64,000 nucleotides of DNA from Lancefieldella sp015258835 (GCA_015258835.1 JABZHN010000005.1:39609-103608), one strand, 5' to 3'. Numbered from the stretch's first letter, positions 25,309 through 34,154 are shown. Program-made: numbers and translations. Notes: generated by a model not told the origin, from the sequence alone.

Positions 25309-25461
25309 AATTGGCTTATAAAACCTAAAAAATCTAAAAAGAGTTAGGTTAGTGAAGACACGCTTCAGATATATGTAATAAAATCAGAAAAGTAAATGTT
25401 ATTTTCATTGTTATGTTTACAGTTTCATTTGTTTTATTAGGTGTAAAAGAAGGAGGTAGAA
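25309..25461 (+). promoter_or_regulatory. AT-rich control region of the mannose PTS operon
   Basis: About 150 bases without a gene lie before manX. They are strikingly AT-rich and contain TAATAAAAT (-10-like) and a dyad GTAAA (25392-25396)/TTTAC (25416-25420) around two copies of TGTTAT. I see no sigma-54 -24/-12 element and no clean catabolite-response (cre) box. The AGGAGG ribosome-binding site of manX ends the region. Confidence 0.4.
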
Positions 25462-26463
25462 GTGGTTAGTATCGTTCTAGCCAGCCATGGCAAATTTGCC
25501 GAGGGCATCAAAGATTCTGGCGGCATGATTTTTGGACCACAGGAAGGCGTTGTAGCTGTAACGCTTACTCCTGATATGGGCCCAGATGACCTGCATCAGA
25601 AGATTCTCGACGCAATTGCCACGCTTGAAGATCAAGAGCACGTTTTGTTCTTGGTTGATCTATGGGGTGGCACCCCCTTTAACCAGATTTCTCGTGTTCT
25701 TGAGGAAGAGGGTAAAGAGGATTGGGTTGCCGTTACCGGTCTTAACCTCCCAATGCTTATTGCAGCTTATGGCTCTCGCCTTGGCGTAGATACCGCCGCC
25801 GAGGTAGCAAAAGAGATTTACTCTGAAGCTCGTATGGGCGTGAAGATTAAGCCAGAAGAGCTTGAGCCACAAGAGGCAACACCTACTGATGTTCCTGCCG
25901 CTCCTGCAGCACCTCAGGGAGCAATTCCTGCAGGTACCGTTATTGGCGACGGCAAGCTCAAGATTGTGCTTGCACGTATTGACACCCGTCTTCTGCATGG
26001 TCAGGTTGCAACTACGTGGACAAAGATGACCAAGCCAGACCGCATTATTGTCTGCTCTGATGGTGTTGCTCAAGATGAGCTCCGCAAGACCATGATTGTT
26101 CAGGCAGCTCCTCCAGGAGTACATGTCCACGTTGTCCCTATTAAAAAGATTATTGAGATTGCTCACGACACTCGTTTTGGTAATACCAAGGCAATGCTTC
26201 TGTTTGAGACTCCTCAAGATATGCTTCGTGCTATTGAGGGCGGCGTAGAGATCAAGGAAGCTAACCTTGGTTCTATGGCTCACTCTGTTGGCAAAGTTGT
26301 TGTTACCAACGCAGTTGCTATGGATGAAGACGATGTAAAGACCCTTGAGGCTATCCGCGAGTGCGGTACAAAGTTTGATGTCCGTAAGGTTCCTGCAGAT
26401 ATCGCAGAAAACTTTGATGCAATGCTTAAAAAAGCTAAGTCCGAGCTTGTTGATCGTAAGTAA
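25462..26463 (+). CDS. manX: PTS mannose/fructose/sorbose family EIIAB fusion
   Basis: This 333-residue cytosolic phosphocarrier has a EIIA domain (about 1-135) with the phospho-accepting His9 in ASHGKFAEG, an Ala/Pro-rich flexible linker (about 136-165), and a EIIB domain with the second phospho-His at about 179 in RIDTRLLHGQVATTW. It passes phosphate from HPr to the sugar entering through ManY/ManZ. It starts with GTG behind AGGAGG. It heads the manXYZ-manO operon. Sugar specificity (mannose, glucose, fructose) cannot be read from sequence. Confidence 0.94.
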   Translation: MVSIVLASHGKFAEGIKDSGGMIFGPQEGVVAVTLTPDMGPDDLHQKILDAIATLEDQEHVLFLVDLWGGTPFNQISRVLEEEGKEDWVAVTGLNLPMLIAAYGSRLGVDTAAEVAKEIYSEARMGVKIKPEELEPQEATPTDVPAAPAAPQGAIPAGTVIGDGKLKIVLARIDTRLLHGQVATTWTKMTKPDRIIVCSDGVAQDELRKTMIVQAAPPGVHVHVVPIKKIIEIAHDTRFGNTKAMLLFETPQDMLRAIEGGVEIKEANLGSMAHSVGKVVVTNAVAMDEDDVKTLEAIRECGTKFDVRKVPADIAENFDAMLKKAKSELVDRK

Positions 26464-26479
26464 CTAGAAGGAGGTAGAA

Positions 26480-27295
26480 ATGACACCTATCACAATACTG
26501 CTTGTCGTAATTGTTGCTCTTCTCGCTGGCATGGAAGGTATTCTTGACCAGTGGGAGTTCCACCAGCCCCTGGTTGCTTGCTCACTGATTGGCCTTGTGA
26601 CTGGTCATCCTGCCGAGGGAATTATCCTTGGCGGTTCTCTTCAGATGATTGCTCTTGGTTGGGCAAACATCGGAGCTGCAGTTGCACCAGACGCAGCTTT
26701 GGCATCTGTCGCATCTGCAATCATCATGGTTTTGGCACTTAACGGCGGAGACACTGACACCACCGCTGCTATTAACACTTCTATGGCACTTGCAATTCCT
26801 TTGTCCGTAGCAGGTCTGTTCCTCACCATGATTGCTCGTACTATTGCAACTGGTATTGCCCACGCAATGGATGCAGCTGCCGAGAAGGGCGATTTTGCTG
26901 CAATCGAGCGTTGGCAGGTTGTAGCTATCCTCATGCAGGGCGCACGTATTGCTGTTCCTGCAGCTGCTCTTTGCTTCATTGACCCAGCTATTGTCACCGA
27001 TGCTCTGAACGCAATGCCTAAGTGGCTCACTGGCGGTATGGCAGTTGGCGGCGGCATGGTTGCTGCTGTTGGTTACGCAATGGTCATTAACATGATGGCT
27101 ACTCGTGAGGTTTGGCCATTCTTTGCACTGGGCTTTGTCTTTGCAGCTATTAACCAGCTCACCCTTATTGCTCTTGGTGTTATCGGTGCTTGCCTTGCTA
27201 TTCTCTACATTGGTCTTAAAGACCTTGCTAAGCAGGGTGGCGGCGCAGGCGGTGGATCTGGTGATCCGCTCGGCGACATTATTGACAACTACTAA
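26480..27295 (+). CDS. manY: PTS mannose family EIIC
   Basis: The 271-residue membrane channel subunit has several hydrophobic helices. It contains GILDQWEFHQPLVACSLIGLVTG near the N-terminus (interrupted here for length), ILGGSLQMIALGWANIGAA, and a Gly-rich cytosolic tail. It pairs with EIID to form the sugar pathway. It is 16 bases after manX, with an AAGGAGG ribosome-binding site. In other bacteria this EIIC/EIID pair is also the receptor for class IIa bacteriocins. Confidence 0.94.
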   Translation: MTPITILLVVIVALLAGMEGILDQWEFHQPLVACSLIGLVTGHPAEGIILGGSLQMIALGWANIGAAVAPDAALASVASAIIMVLALNGGDTDTTAAINTSMALAIPLSVAGLFLTMIARTIATGIAHAMDAAAEKGDFAAIERWQVVAILMQGARIAVPAAALCFIDPAIVTDALNAMPKWLTGGMAVGGGMVAAVGYAMVINMMATREVWPFFALGFVFAAINQLTLIALGVIGACLAILYIGLKDLAKQGGGAGGGSGDPLGDIIDNY

Positions 27296-27316
27296 TTCTG
27301 AAGGAGCGTGAAACTA

Positions 27317-28234
27317 ATGGAGAATAAGATTCAGCTTTCTAAGAAAGACCGCATGTCTGTTGCTCTTCGTCATCAGTTCCTTCAGGGTTCTTGGAACTAC
27401 GAGCGTATGCAGAACGGTGGTTGGGCATTCTCAATGATTCCAGCCATCAAAAAGCTTTATCCAAACAAAGAAGATCAGGTAGCAGCTCTTAAGCGCCACC
27501 TTGAGTTCTACAACACTCACCCTTATGTTTCTGCACCAGTCATGGGCGTTACCCTTGCACTGGAGGAGGGACGTGCTAACGGTGAGCCTATTGACGACGT
27601 TGCAATTCAGGGCGTCAAGGTAGGCATGATGGGCCCTCTGGCCGGTGTTGGTGACCCAGTCTTCTGGTTTACCGTCCGTCCAATTCTTGGAGCACTCGGC
27701 GCATCTATTGCCGCTGGAGGTTCTGCACTTGGCCCTATTCTCTTCTTTGTTCTGTGGAACGTCATCCGCCTTACCTTCCTGTGGTACACCCAGGAGTTTG
27801 GCTACAAGGCAGGCGCTTCAATTTCTTCCGATCTTTCTGGTGGTATGCTGGGCAAGATTACCGAGGGTGCTTCTATTCTTGGTATGTTTATCATTGGTGC
27901 TTTGGTACAGCGCTGGGTTTCAATTTCATTTACCCCAGTTGTTTCTACCATTCCTCAGCAGGCAGGCGCATACATTGACTGGACAAAGCTTCCTTCCGGA
28001 GTAGAAGGAGTGCATCAAGCATTAAAGCTTTATGCTGCTCTTGGACCAAATGGTCTTGACCCAATGAAGGTAACTACGCTTCAGTCCAATCTTGACTCGC
28101 TCATTCCTGGACTTGCAGCTGTTGGTCTGACACTGCTCTGCTGCTCACTGCTTAAAAAGAAGGTCTCTCCAATTGCTATCATCCTGGCTCTCTTTGCCGT
28201 TGGTATTATTGGTCGACTCCTTGGCTTTATGTAA
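27317..28234 (+). CDS. manZ: PTS mannose family EIID
   Basis: This 305-residue membrane subunit has the characteristic cytosolic N-terminal part (FLQGSWNYERMQNGGWAFSM, and FYNTHPYVSAPVMGVTLALEE in two pieces), the GPLAGVGDPVFWFT motif, and C-terminal helices. ATG 27317 lies 10 bases after AAGGAG; the GTG at 27308 is too close to that site. It completes the transporter with ManY. A hairpin with T-run separates it from manO. Confidence 0.94.
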   Translation: MENKIQLSKKDRMSVALRHQFLQGSWNYERMQNGGWAFSMIPAIKKLYPNKEDQVAALKRHLEFYNTHPYVSAPVMGVTLALEEGRANGEPIDDVAIQGVKVGMMGPLAGVGDPVFWFTVRPILGALGASIAAGGSALGPILFFVLWNVIRLTFLWYTQEFGYKAGASISSDLSGGMLGKITEGASILGMFIIGALVQRWVSISFTPVVSTIPQQAGAYIDWTKLPSGVEGVHQALKLYAALGPNGLDPMKVTTLQSNLDSLIPGLAAVGLTLLCCSLLKKKVSPIAIILALFAVGIIGRLLGFM

Positions 28235-28273
28235 TGAGTAAGCGTACGCTCTAGTACTTAAAGTCGCACGAAT

Positions 28274-28310
28274 ATGGGTCGCGCTCTATAATGGGTGCGA
28301 CCCATTTTTG
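28274..28310 (+). terminator. Terminator or attenuator between manZ and manO
   Basis: ATGGGTCGC (28274-28282) pairs with GCGACCCAT (28297-28305), followed by TTTT. Two alternatives compete for the same right arm: GTCGCAC (28263-28269) with GTGCGAC (28295-28301), and a tight AATGGGT-GCG-ACCCATT hairpin. A perfect TATAAT (28287-28292) lies in the loop but has no matching -35. Partial read-through into manO is likely. Confidence 0.6.
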
Positions 28311-28320
28311 AAAGGATTGT

Positions 28321-28728
28321 ATGGCTCAGTCTCAAAACAGCACAGTTGATTTCACCGCAAAGGCAACGTCATTTCATGGGCTAGCTACGTATGGCGATAT
28401 CCTTATTGGCAATAAGGCCTTTGAGTTCTACAACCAGAAAAATCCCGAAGATTACATTCAAATTCCTTGGGATCAGATTGATCATGTGGCTGCTTCCGTC
28501 ATGGGACGCACCAAAAGCATTTCTCGCTTTGCTATCTTTACTAAAAGCAATGGTAACTACTCGTTTTCTACGCGGGACAACAAGGCAACACTAAGGGCAA
28601 TTCGCACCTACATAGGGGAGGAGAAGCTCGTGCGTTCTCCAAACTTCTGGTTTGTCTTTAAGCACGGACTTATGGCAATTCCACAGCTTCCTCGCCTTAT
28701 TAAAGAGAGTTTTATTAAAAAGAAGTAA
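28321..28728 (+). CDS. manO: DUF956 family protein (ManO)
   Basis: The 135-residue soluble protein of the DUF956 family is almost always encoded at the end of mannose-PTS operons, as here. Recognisable are SFHGLATYGDILIGNKAFEF (in part) and IPWDQIDHVAASV. It is thought to act as a regulator of the operon in Gram-positive bacteria; the mechanism is not established. GAAAGGA precedes the ATG, 11 bases after the terminator-like hairpin. Confidence 0.85.
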   Translation: MAQSQNSTVDFTAKATSFHGLATYGDILIGNKAFEFYNQKNPEDYIQIPWDQIDHVAASVMGRTKSISRFAIFTKSNGNYSFSTRDNKATLRAIRTYIGEEKLVRSPNFWFVFKHGLMAIPQLPRLIKESFIKKK

Positions 28729-28864
28729 GCAAATTTTGCATTTTCACAAGAGCCGCCAGCACGGAAGGCGTGAAACTGATAAAATCCAACATGCATATAC
28801 GTGTCGCGGGTAGTTTGAAAATTCACGTTCTTCTCGCGACTTTATCGAGTGAAAAGAGTTAGAC

Positions 28865-29428
28865 GTGGCAACTATCAGCACCGCAGATTTTAAGAACGGC
28901 CTTGGCCTTAAGATTAACGATAAGTACTACACCATCGTTGAGTTCCAGCATGTAAAGCCAGGTAAGGGCGGCGCTTTTGTCCGCTATAAGATTCGTGACC
29001 TTCGTTCTGGCCGCGTTATTGATCAGACCTGCAACGCTGGCACCAAGTTTGAGAACGTTCTTCTGCTCACCAAAGAGATGCAGTACCTCTACAACGACGG
29101 TGAGTCCTTCTACTTCATGGACAATGAGACTTACGATCAGGTAGCCGTTCCTGCTGATTTCATTGGCGAGAAGAGCGTCTGGTTCAAGGAGAACGATAAC
29201 GCACAGCTTCTCTATGCAGACACTGAGCTTCTTGGTGTTGAGCCTCCAATGTTCATTGAGGCAGAAATCACTGAGACTGACCCAGGCTTCAAGGGTGACA
29301 CCGTTCAGGGCGGCACCAAGCCAGCAACTATTGAGACTGGCGCCACGCTTCAGGTTCCAATGTATCTGAACCAAGGTGAGCGCATTAAGGTTGACACCCG
29401 CGACGGCAAGTTTGTTTCTCGCGTTTAA
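28865..29428 (+). CDS. efp: Elongation factor P
   Basis: The 187-residue factor rescues ribosomes stalled at polyproline. Three domains are visible: an N-terminal KOW-like domain with the loop KPGKGGAF carrying Lys34 (the position modified in E. coli), and two OB domains ending in GERIKVDTRDGKFVSRV. It starts with GTG behind a weak site. It has its own upstream -10-like ATAAAAT (near 28780) and a GTCGCG/CGCGAC hairpin in the leader. It heads efp-gls24-nusB-xseB-tlyA, in which spacing after gls24 is 0-3 bases. Confidence 0.96.
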   Translation: MATISTADFKNGLGLKINDKYYTIVEFQHVKPGKGGAFVRYKIRDLRSGRVIDQTCNAGTKFENVLLLTKEMQYLYNDGESFYFMDNETYDQVAVPADFIGEKSVWFKENDNAQLLYADTELLGVEPPMFIEAEITETDPGFKGDTVQGGTKPATIETGATLQVPMYLNQGERIKVDTRDGKFVSRV

Positions 29429-29509
29429 TGCATTTTCTTTGGACGCATAAGCACCCAACAGGTATTGAGTAATTATTTCAAAGACAGTTTGTCTTTTTAG
29501 GGGGTAGAC

Positions 29510-29875
29510 ATGGCTGAAACAGAGCTTCGTATAGCAGGCATCGGCATCTCAAAAGATGTAATTTCAACGGTTGTCTCCGGCGCAGCTGGAAGTGTTGAAG
29601 GTGTTGCCTCCGTTGGCGGAAACGATACCCTGGCATCCAACCTTATTAACGTCTTTACCAGCAGAAGCCTTGCTCCAGAGAAGGCTGTAGAAGCAGGTGT
29701 AGAGAACGGTCAGCTCCATCTTGGAGTTCACCTTACCGTTTTCTATGGCTATCCTTTCACAAAGCTTGCTTCTGAGGTAAGACTTGCTGTTGCAACTGCC
29801 GTAAATGAGCAGATTGGCGTCAGTATTGCTTCCGTTGATGTTTACATTGACAGCCTTGTTTTTCCTAAGGAGTAG
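29510..29875 (+). CDS. Asp23/Gls24 family envelope stress response protein
   Basis: The 121-residue alkaline-shock-like protein has the family pattern: AGIGISKDVISTVVSGAAGS, VEGVASVGG, and a C-terminal LAVATAVNEQIGVSIASVDVYIDSL (in parts). Such proteins are membrane-associated through partners and linked to cell-envelope homeostasis; in many Gram-positives they sit just before nusB, as here. A GGGGG-rich site precedes the ATG. Two bases separate it from nusB. Confidence 0.88.
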   Translation: MAETELRIAGIGISKDVISTVVSGAAGSVEGVASVGGNDTLASNLINVFTSRSLAPEKAVEAGVENGQLHLGVHLTVFYGYPFTKLASEVRLAVATAVNEQIGVSIASVDVYIDSLVFPKE

Positions 29876-29877
29876 GC

Positions 29878-30381
29878 TTGAGCGTTAAGTTTTTTGGACG
29901 TACCCGCGCCCGTAGCCAAGCACTACAGCTTTTATTCCAGGCTGAAGCCACTAATCGCAGCGTTCATGAGGTCCTCGACGGAGACTACACGCTCTCCGAG
30001 GGACCTCTTGACGAGTATGCGCAGTCACTGGCAGTAGGAGCAGATGGCATCAGAGATGATCTTGACGACATCATTGCTGCTTACTCAAAGGATTGGGCGA
30101 TTGATCGCATGCCTTCTGTTGACCGCAATCTTCTAAGAATTTCTCTCTACGAGATTCTGGAGGTTCCAGAGGTTGACGTTGCTGTTGCTATTAATGAGGT
30201 AGTTGACCTTGCTCGCGCCTACTGTGGTGACGATTCTCCTCGTTTTATTAACGGTGTTCTCGGCCGTATTGTTGATGATGTTGAGGCTGGAGAAGACATT
30301 TATTCTCTGTGCCACAAGCAGTCTGCTGAGCAGGACAATTCTGAAGAAGAGCCAGTAAGCTCTGTGGAAGATGCAGAGTAG
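29878..30381 (+). CDS. nusB: Transcription antitermination protein NusB
   Basis: The 167-residue all-helical RNA-binding factor acts with NusE (S10) in rRNA antitermination. Characteristic are RARSQALQLLFQAE at the N-terminus, the central SVDRNLLRISLYEIL and VAINEVVDLAR, and RFINGVLGRIV. An acidic tail of about 25 residues follows the domain and is longer than usual. It starts with TTG. Confidence 0.93.
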   Translation: MSVKFFGRTRARSQALQLLFQAEATNRSVHEVLDGDYTLSEGPLDEYAQSLAVGADGIRDDLDDIIAAYSKDWAIDRMPSVDRNLLRISLYEILEVPEVDVAVAINEVVDLARAYCGDDSPRFINGVLGRIVDDVEAGEDIYSLCHKQSAEQDNSEEEPVSSVEDAE

Positions 30382-30383
30382 CC

Positions 30384-30731
30384 ATGGCAAAAATCGATAC
30401 GTCTGAATATCAGAGCTTTGACCAGATAACCGCAAGACTTGATTCCATTGTTGATCAAGTTCGCGATAAGAACGTCTCGCTGGAACATTCTCTTGACCTC
30501 TTTGATGAGGCAATTGCTTTAGGTTCCAAGGCTGTCAACATGGTTGACACCACAGAGTTTACGCCAGAAGAGGAAGAACGTCTGGTTCAGGCTCAGGCAA
30601 CGGGGAATGCAGCTGACGCAAGCGGCACAGCAGTTGTCACTGATGAACAAGCTTCTTCTGAGCAGATTGAGGCTTCAGCTGCATATGAAACGTCGTCTGA
30701 TGACGCGGTTTCAGAAAGCGATGAGCACTAG
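30384..30731 (+). CDS. xseB: Exodeoxyribonuclease VII small subunit
   Basis: The N-terminal 55 residues carry the XseB pattern (SFDQITARLDSIVDQVR, LEHSLDLFDEAIALG). The remaining 60 residues are an acidic, Ser/Ala-rich extension not typical of the roughly 75-residue family. The partner xseA, often adjacent, is not in this window. The stop overlaps the GTG start of tlyA by one base. Confidence 0.8.
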   Translation: MAKIDTSEYQSFDQITARLDSIVDQVRDKNVSLEHSLDLFDEAIALGSKAVNMVDTTEFTPEEEERLVQAQATGNAADASGTAVVTDEQASSEQIEASAAYETSSDDAVSESDEH

Positions 30732-31537
30732 TGGCTCAACGCATTTCTCGCCAAAGGCTCGATAAAGAGCTGGTTAGGCAAGGATTTTTCAAGGACACTC
30801 AGGCTGCGCTGCGCGCAATTCTTGCGGGCGATGTTTCTACGAGCGATAGAAGACTGACCTCAGCAGGAGAGCTTGTTCCTGAGGGATTATTTCTGCACGT
30901 AAAAGGCGCTATTCCATATGTGAGTAGAGGCGGACTTAAGCTCCAACGCGCCTTTGAAGTTTTTGATTTTACGGCACAACATAAAAAATGCTTAGATATT
31001 GGCTGTTCAACTGGTGGTTTTACCGATTGCCTGCTTCAAAATGGAGCCGCTTCGGTTACCTCAGTTGATGTTGGCTATGCGCAGTTTGATTGGTCGCTAA
31101 GAAACGATAGTAGGGTTGAACTGCTAGAACGAACAAATATAACTTCGCTGCCGGAATTGGGTTATTCTCACGTCTTTGATGTGGCGGTGTGCGACGTATC
31201 GTTTACTTCAATCCTGTCAATTCTTCCCTCTGTCTTGGATGTTCTAGCTCCTGAAGGAGTTTTTGTTACGCTGGTCAAACCGCAGTTTGAAGCTAAGAGA
31301 GAAGAAGTGGGCGAGGGTGGCATTGTGACTGATTCGTCCGTTCGCCTACATACGTTGCAAAAGGTTGCCGATGCGTTCAAAGAAGCTCATATGGGTCCTT
31401 TGGGCGCGTGTGAAAGTCCTATTCACGGCGCTAAGGGTAATGTGGAATATTTACTGTTTGGTCAGCTTGGGGCAGGGTCGTACGATTTAGATCTTGCTTC
31501 AGTGGTTTTGAACCATTCTGTAGAAATAGTGAAATAG
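30731..31537 (+). CDS. tlyA: TlyA family rRNA (cytidine-2'-O)-methyltransferase
   Basis: The 268-residue protein has an S4 RNA-binding domain (about 1-60: RLDKELVRQGF) and a FtsJ-like SAM methyltransferase domain (YVSRGGLKL, the SAM loop LDIGCSTGGFTD, then VTLVKPQFEA with the catalytic Lys). TlyA methylates 16S and 23S rRNA and influences capreomycin sensitivity in mycobacteria. The start overlaps xseB by one base. It carries a TTCTCGCC copy at 30745 within the first residues. A LexA-like palindrome lies across its stop codon. Confidence 0.92.
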   Translation: MAQRISRQRLDKELVRQGFFKDTQAALRAILAGDVSTSDRRLTSAGELVPEGLFLHVKGAIPYVSRGGLKLQRAFEVFDFTAQHKKCLDIGCSTGGFTDCLLQNGAASVTSVDVGYAQFDWSLRNDSRVELLERTNITSLPELGYSHVFDVAVCDVSFTSILSILPSVLDVLAPEGVFVTLVKPQFEAKREEVGEGGIVTDSSVRLHTLQKVADAFKEAHMGPLGACESPIHGAKGNVEYLLFGQLGAGSYDLDLASVVLNHSVEIVK

Positions 31538-31553
31538 AACGAATGTTCTATTT
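31532..31553. promoter_or_regulatory. LexA-like SOS box upstream of nadK-recN
   Basis: AAATAGAAC-GAAT-GTTCTATTT is a perfect 9-bp inverted repeat with the core GAAC-N4-GTTC, the LexA recognition core of Gram-positive bacteria. Its central GAAT fits the RNRY preference. A -10-like TATACT follows at 31580-31585. The genes served are nadK and recN. It overlaps the tlyA stop and could also act as a weak terminator. Confidence 0.65.
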
Positions 31554-31653
31554 TGTGGTATTGTTCGTGGTTTTTTAGGTATACTAAGTACATCGAATCA
31601 GACGTTTAACTGTTTCAGTTGTGCAGTCAAGCAAAATCGGGAGAGTGGTTTGC

Positions 31654-32511
31654 GTGAAGGTACTTCTTGTTCCAAATTATTCAAGAGAAGTTGCTGTTTC
31701 TGGTGCACGTGAACTTGAAGAATGGCTTTTTGAGCAGGGATGTGATGTCCAGTGGGCACACGATAAAAAGCTGTTCCCAGATAAAGTTATAGACTGCTCT
31801 GACTGTCAGCTTGTTATTTCTCTTGGTGGAGATGGAACACTTCTGAGAGCTGCCAAAATTGTTGAGTATTCAGAAATTCCAATCCTGGGTATTTCATACG
31901 GTCACCTTGGCTTTTTGACCAGCGCAACCCCTAACAAAATGATTGAGATGGTAGCTGACGCCCTTGCAGGAGAGCTCCACGTTTCTAGAAGAGCAACGCT
32001 TGCTATAGAAACAGAATATGAGCTTCCATCTGGAGAAACTTATATCGAGAAGACCTTCTCGCTCAATGATTTTGCTGTTTCCAGAGGTGGAGCGGGCGAT
32101 ATGGTTGAGTTTACGGTTTCTGTATCGGGCAATCATATTGATAAGCTCCGCGGAGATGGCTTTGTAGTTAGTACAGCAACTGGATCTACTGGTTATGCTC
32201 TTGCTGCTGGTGGTCCTATTGTTACACCAGAGTTCTCAGGAATGGTTTGTGTACCAATTGCACCACATACTATTTTGGCTCGTGCATTTCTTACCTCACC
32301 TTCTGATGTGGTTGAAATCACCATGTCAAAAGATAGACCTGCACCATGTCACTTCTTCTCTGATGGACAAAACATCAAGCATCCAGAGGAGGGTATGGCT
32401 ACCAAAGCTCGTATTAGCCGTGGACCAGGAGACATTATTCTGCTTGATAGAAGCGCCGATAGTTTCTATCGTTCAGTTTCTCGCGTGTTTTACGGTAAAA
32501 CTGGTCAGTAA
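31654..32511 (+). CDS. nadK: NAD kinase
   Basis: The 285-residue enzyme makes NADP from NAD and ATP. It contains SLGGDGTLLRAAK (the conserved GGDGT), the NDFAVSRGG substrate segment (NE/D variant), and RGDGFVVSTATGSTGYALAAGGPI in parts. GTG 31654 is chosen because CGGGAGAG lies upstream and the protein then starts VKVLLVPNYSRE; a GTG at 31621 is also in frame. Only 11 bases separate it from recN, a frequent tlyA-nadK-recN order. Confidence 0.93.
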   Translation: MKVLLVPNYSREVAVSGARELEEWLFEQGCDVQWAHDKKLFPDKVIDCSDCQLVISLGGDGTLLRAAKIVEYSEIPILGISYGHLGFLTSATPNKMIEMVADALAGELHVSRRATLAIETEYELPSGETYIEKTFSLNDFAVSRGGAGDMVEFTVSVSGNHIDKLRGDGFVVSTATGSTGYALAAGGPIVTPEFSGMVCVPIAPHTILARAFLTSPSDVVEITMSKDRPAPCHFFSDGQNIKHPEEGMATKARISRGPGDIILLDRSADSFYRSVSRVFYGKTGQ

Positions 32512-32522
32512 GCAGGTCATAT

Positions 32523-34154
32523 ATGCTTGATGAACTTCGCGTGCAAAATGTTGCACTTATTGAAGACGCTTCTCTTGCACCCGCCCCAGGTTTAACGGTT
32601 TTAACAGGAGAGACAGGTGCTGGTAAAACCGCTCTTTTATCTTCTATTAAGCTCTTAGTTGGTGAGCGTGCAGATGCTTCTGCAGTCAGAGAAGGAACCG
32701 AAGCCCTTAGGGTTGAAGCGCGTTTCTTTACCTCTCTAGAAGATCAAGAAGGAGTAGTGGTCTCTAGAAAAGTCTCTGCTGATGGTAGAGGCAGAGTAGA
32801 GATTGATGGCCACATGGCATCAGTTAAAGAGCTGGCCGGAGGTATTGGAGCATCAATTGATCTTTGTGGTCAGCATGAGCATCAAAGACTACTTGATGTA
32901 AAAAATCATGTCAGTATGTTGGATGCATGGATTGGATCAGATATTCAATCTTGTCAGACAGAGTATGTAGAAGCTCTTCATGCTTACCATGCTGCAGTCG
33001 CTGAACTTCAACGAGTTATTGAAGTAAGCCAGTCTAGCAATGCAAAGATTGATGAAGCGGCATTTCTTGTCCAAAGAATTGATGAAGTCTCTCCTAAAGA
33101 AGGAGAGCTAGAAGACCTAGAAGAGCAACTTCCTCGGTTTGAACACGCAGAGGCTCTCCTTCAAGCTGCGGGAGGAACACATGAGTTGCTCTCAGGTGAT
33201 GAGGGTGTCATTGATTCTCTCTCTGATGCAGTTCAGATGCTCCAGAGTGCTTCAACATTTGATGCTACGCTAGGTAATTATGCAGAGTCTCTTTCAAGCG
33301 CACTTATAGAGATTGAGGATGTTTCTTCAGAGCTCAGAAGCTATGTTGGATTTCTCGATTTTGATGAAGAAGCACTTGAAGAGATGCAAAGCCGTATGGC
33401 TCGTCTTCAAGGTCTTATGAGAACGTATGGCCCTGGTATGAAAGACGTATTTAAAAAATACCAGGCAGCTCAAAATCTTCTTGAGGTAACCAGAGACACA
33501 GAAAAGCTTGTCCGTGAGGCACAGACAGAGGTAGATAGGGCAAAAGAGACTCTTACCGTAAAGGCTCAGGCACTTAAAAAGGTTCGTGTTGCTGCAGCTC
33601 CAAAACTTTGTGATGCTGTTACTAAGCAAATGAGTCATCTGCAGATGGGTTCAGCTCAGATTGAATTGAACTTTGAAGATCTTCCTTTTGAGCAGTGGAA
33701 TAAAGTTGGCTCTACAAAGATTGAGCTTATGTACAAGCCTTCAGCTCAGATGACCGCCCGTCCGCTTAGAAAGATTGCCTCTGGTGGTGAGGTTTCTCGC
33801 GTCATGCTTGCATGCAAAGTGGTCCTAGGAGAGTCTGACGTCTGCGATACGCTTGTATTTGATGAGGTTGACGCTGGTGTTGGTGGAGCTACTGCCGTTG
33901 CTCTTGCAGAGGTTTTAGCGCAGCTTGCTAAAACACATCAGGTGATTGTGGTAACTCACTTGCCACAGGTTGCTGTTATGGCCTCTAAACAGTATGTAGT
34001 CTCAAAGACAGAAGAACATAACGCGCTCCCTATAACTTCTCTTACAGAGGTTTCTGGTACTCAGAGAGAAGAAGAGATTGCACGCATGCTTTCAGGCTCT
34101 ATAACTGAGGCTTCTTTGGCTCACGCGCATGAGTTGCTGTCAGAAGCCCGCTAG
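32523..34154 (+). CDS. recN: DNA repair protein RecN
   Basis: This 543-residue SMC-like ATPase works in double-strand break repair. It has LRVQNVALIEDASL at the N-terminus, Walker A GETGAGKT (about 31-38), a CGQHEHQ motif, a coiled-coil middle (about 150-370), signature KIASGGEVSRVMLA, Walker B LVFDEVDAGVGG, and the His switch VVTHLPQVA. It is SOS-induced in E. coli, which fits the LexA-like box before nadK. Confidence 0.95.
   Translation: MLDELRVQNVALIEDASLAPAPGLTVLTGETGAGKTALLSSIKLLVGERADASAVREGTEALRVEARFFTSLEDQEGVVVSRKVSADGRGRVEIDGHMASVKELAGGIGASIDLCGQHEHQRLLDVKNHVSMLDAWIGSDIQSCQTEYVEALHAYHAAVAELQRVIEVSQSSNAKIDEAAFLVQRIDEVSPKEGELEDLEEQLPRFEHAEALLQAAGGTHELLSGDEGVIDSLSDAVQMLQSASTFDATLGNYAESLSSALIEIEDVSSELRSYVGFLDFDEEALEEMQSRMARLQGLMRTYGPGMKDVFKKYQAAQNLLEVTRDTEKLVREAQTEVDRAKETLTVKAQALKKVRVAAAPKLCDAVTKQMSHLQMGSAQIELNFEDLPFEQWNKVGSTKIELMYKPSAQMTARPLRKIASGGEVSRVMLACKVVLGESDVCDTLVFDEVDAGVGGATAVALAEVLAQLAKTHQVIVVTHLPQVAVMASKQYVVSKTEEHNALPITSLTEVSGTQREEEIARMLSGSITEASLAHAHELLSEAR

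Noticed and set aside
28287..28292. Perfect TATAAT as a manO promoter
   Set aside because: No -35 or extended -10, and it lies in the loop of the terminator hairpin; left as a possibility only.
28859..29458. Long antisense frame opposite efp
   Set aside because: Shadow of a strongly biased gene; no ribosome-binding site and low-complexity Leu/Val-rich translation. Similar long antisense frames opposite pyrG, metK, alaS and divIVA were rejected for the same reason.
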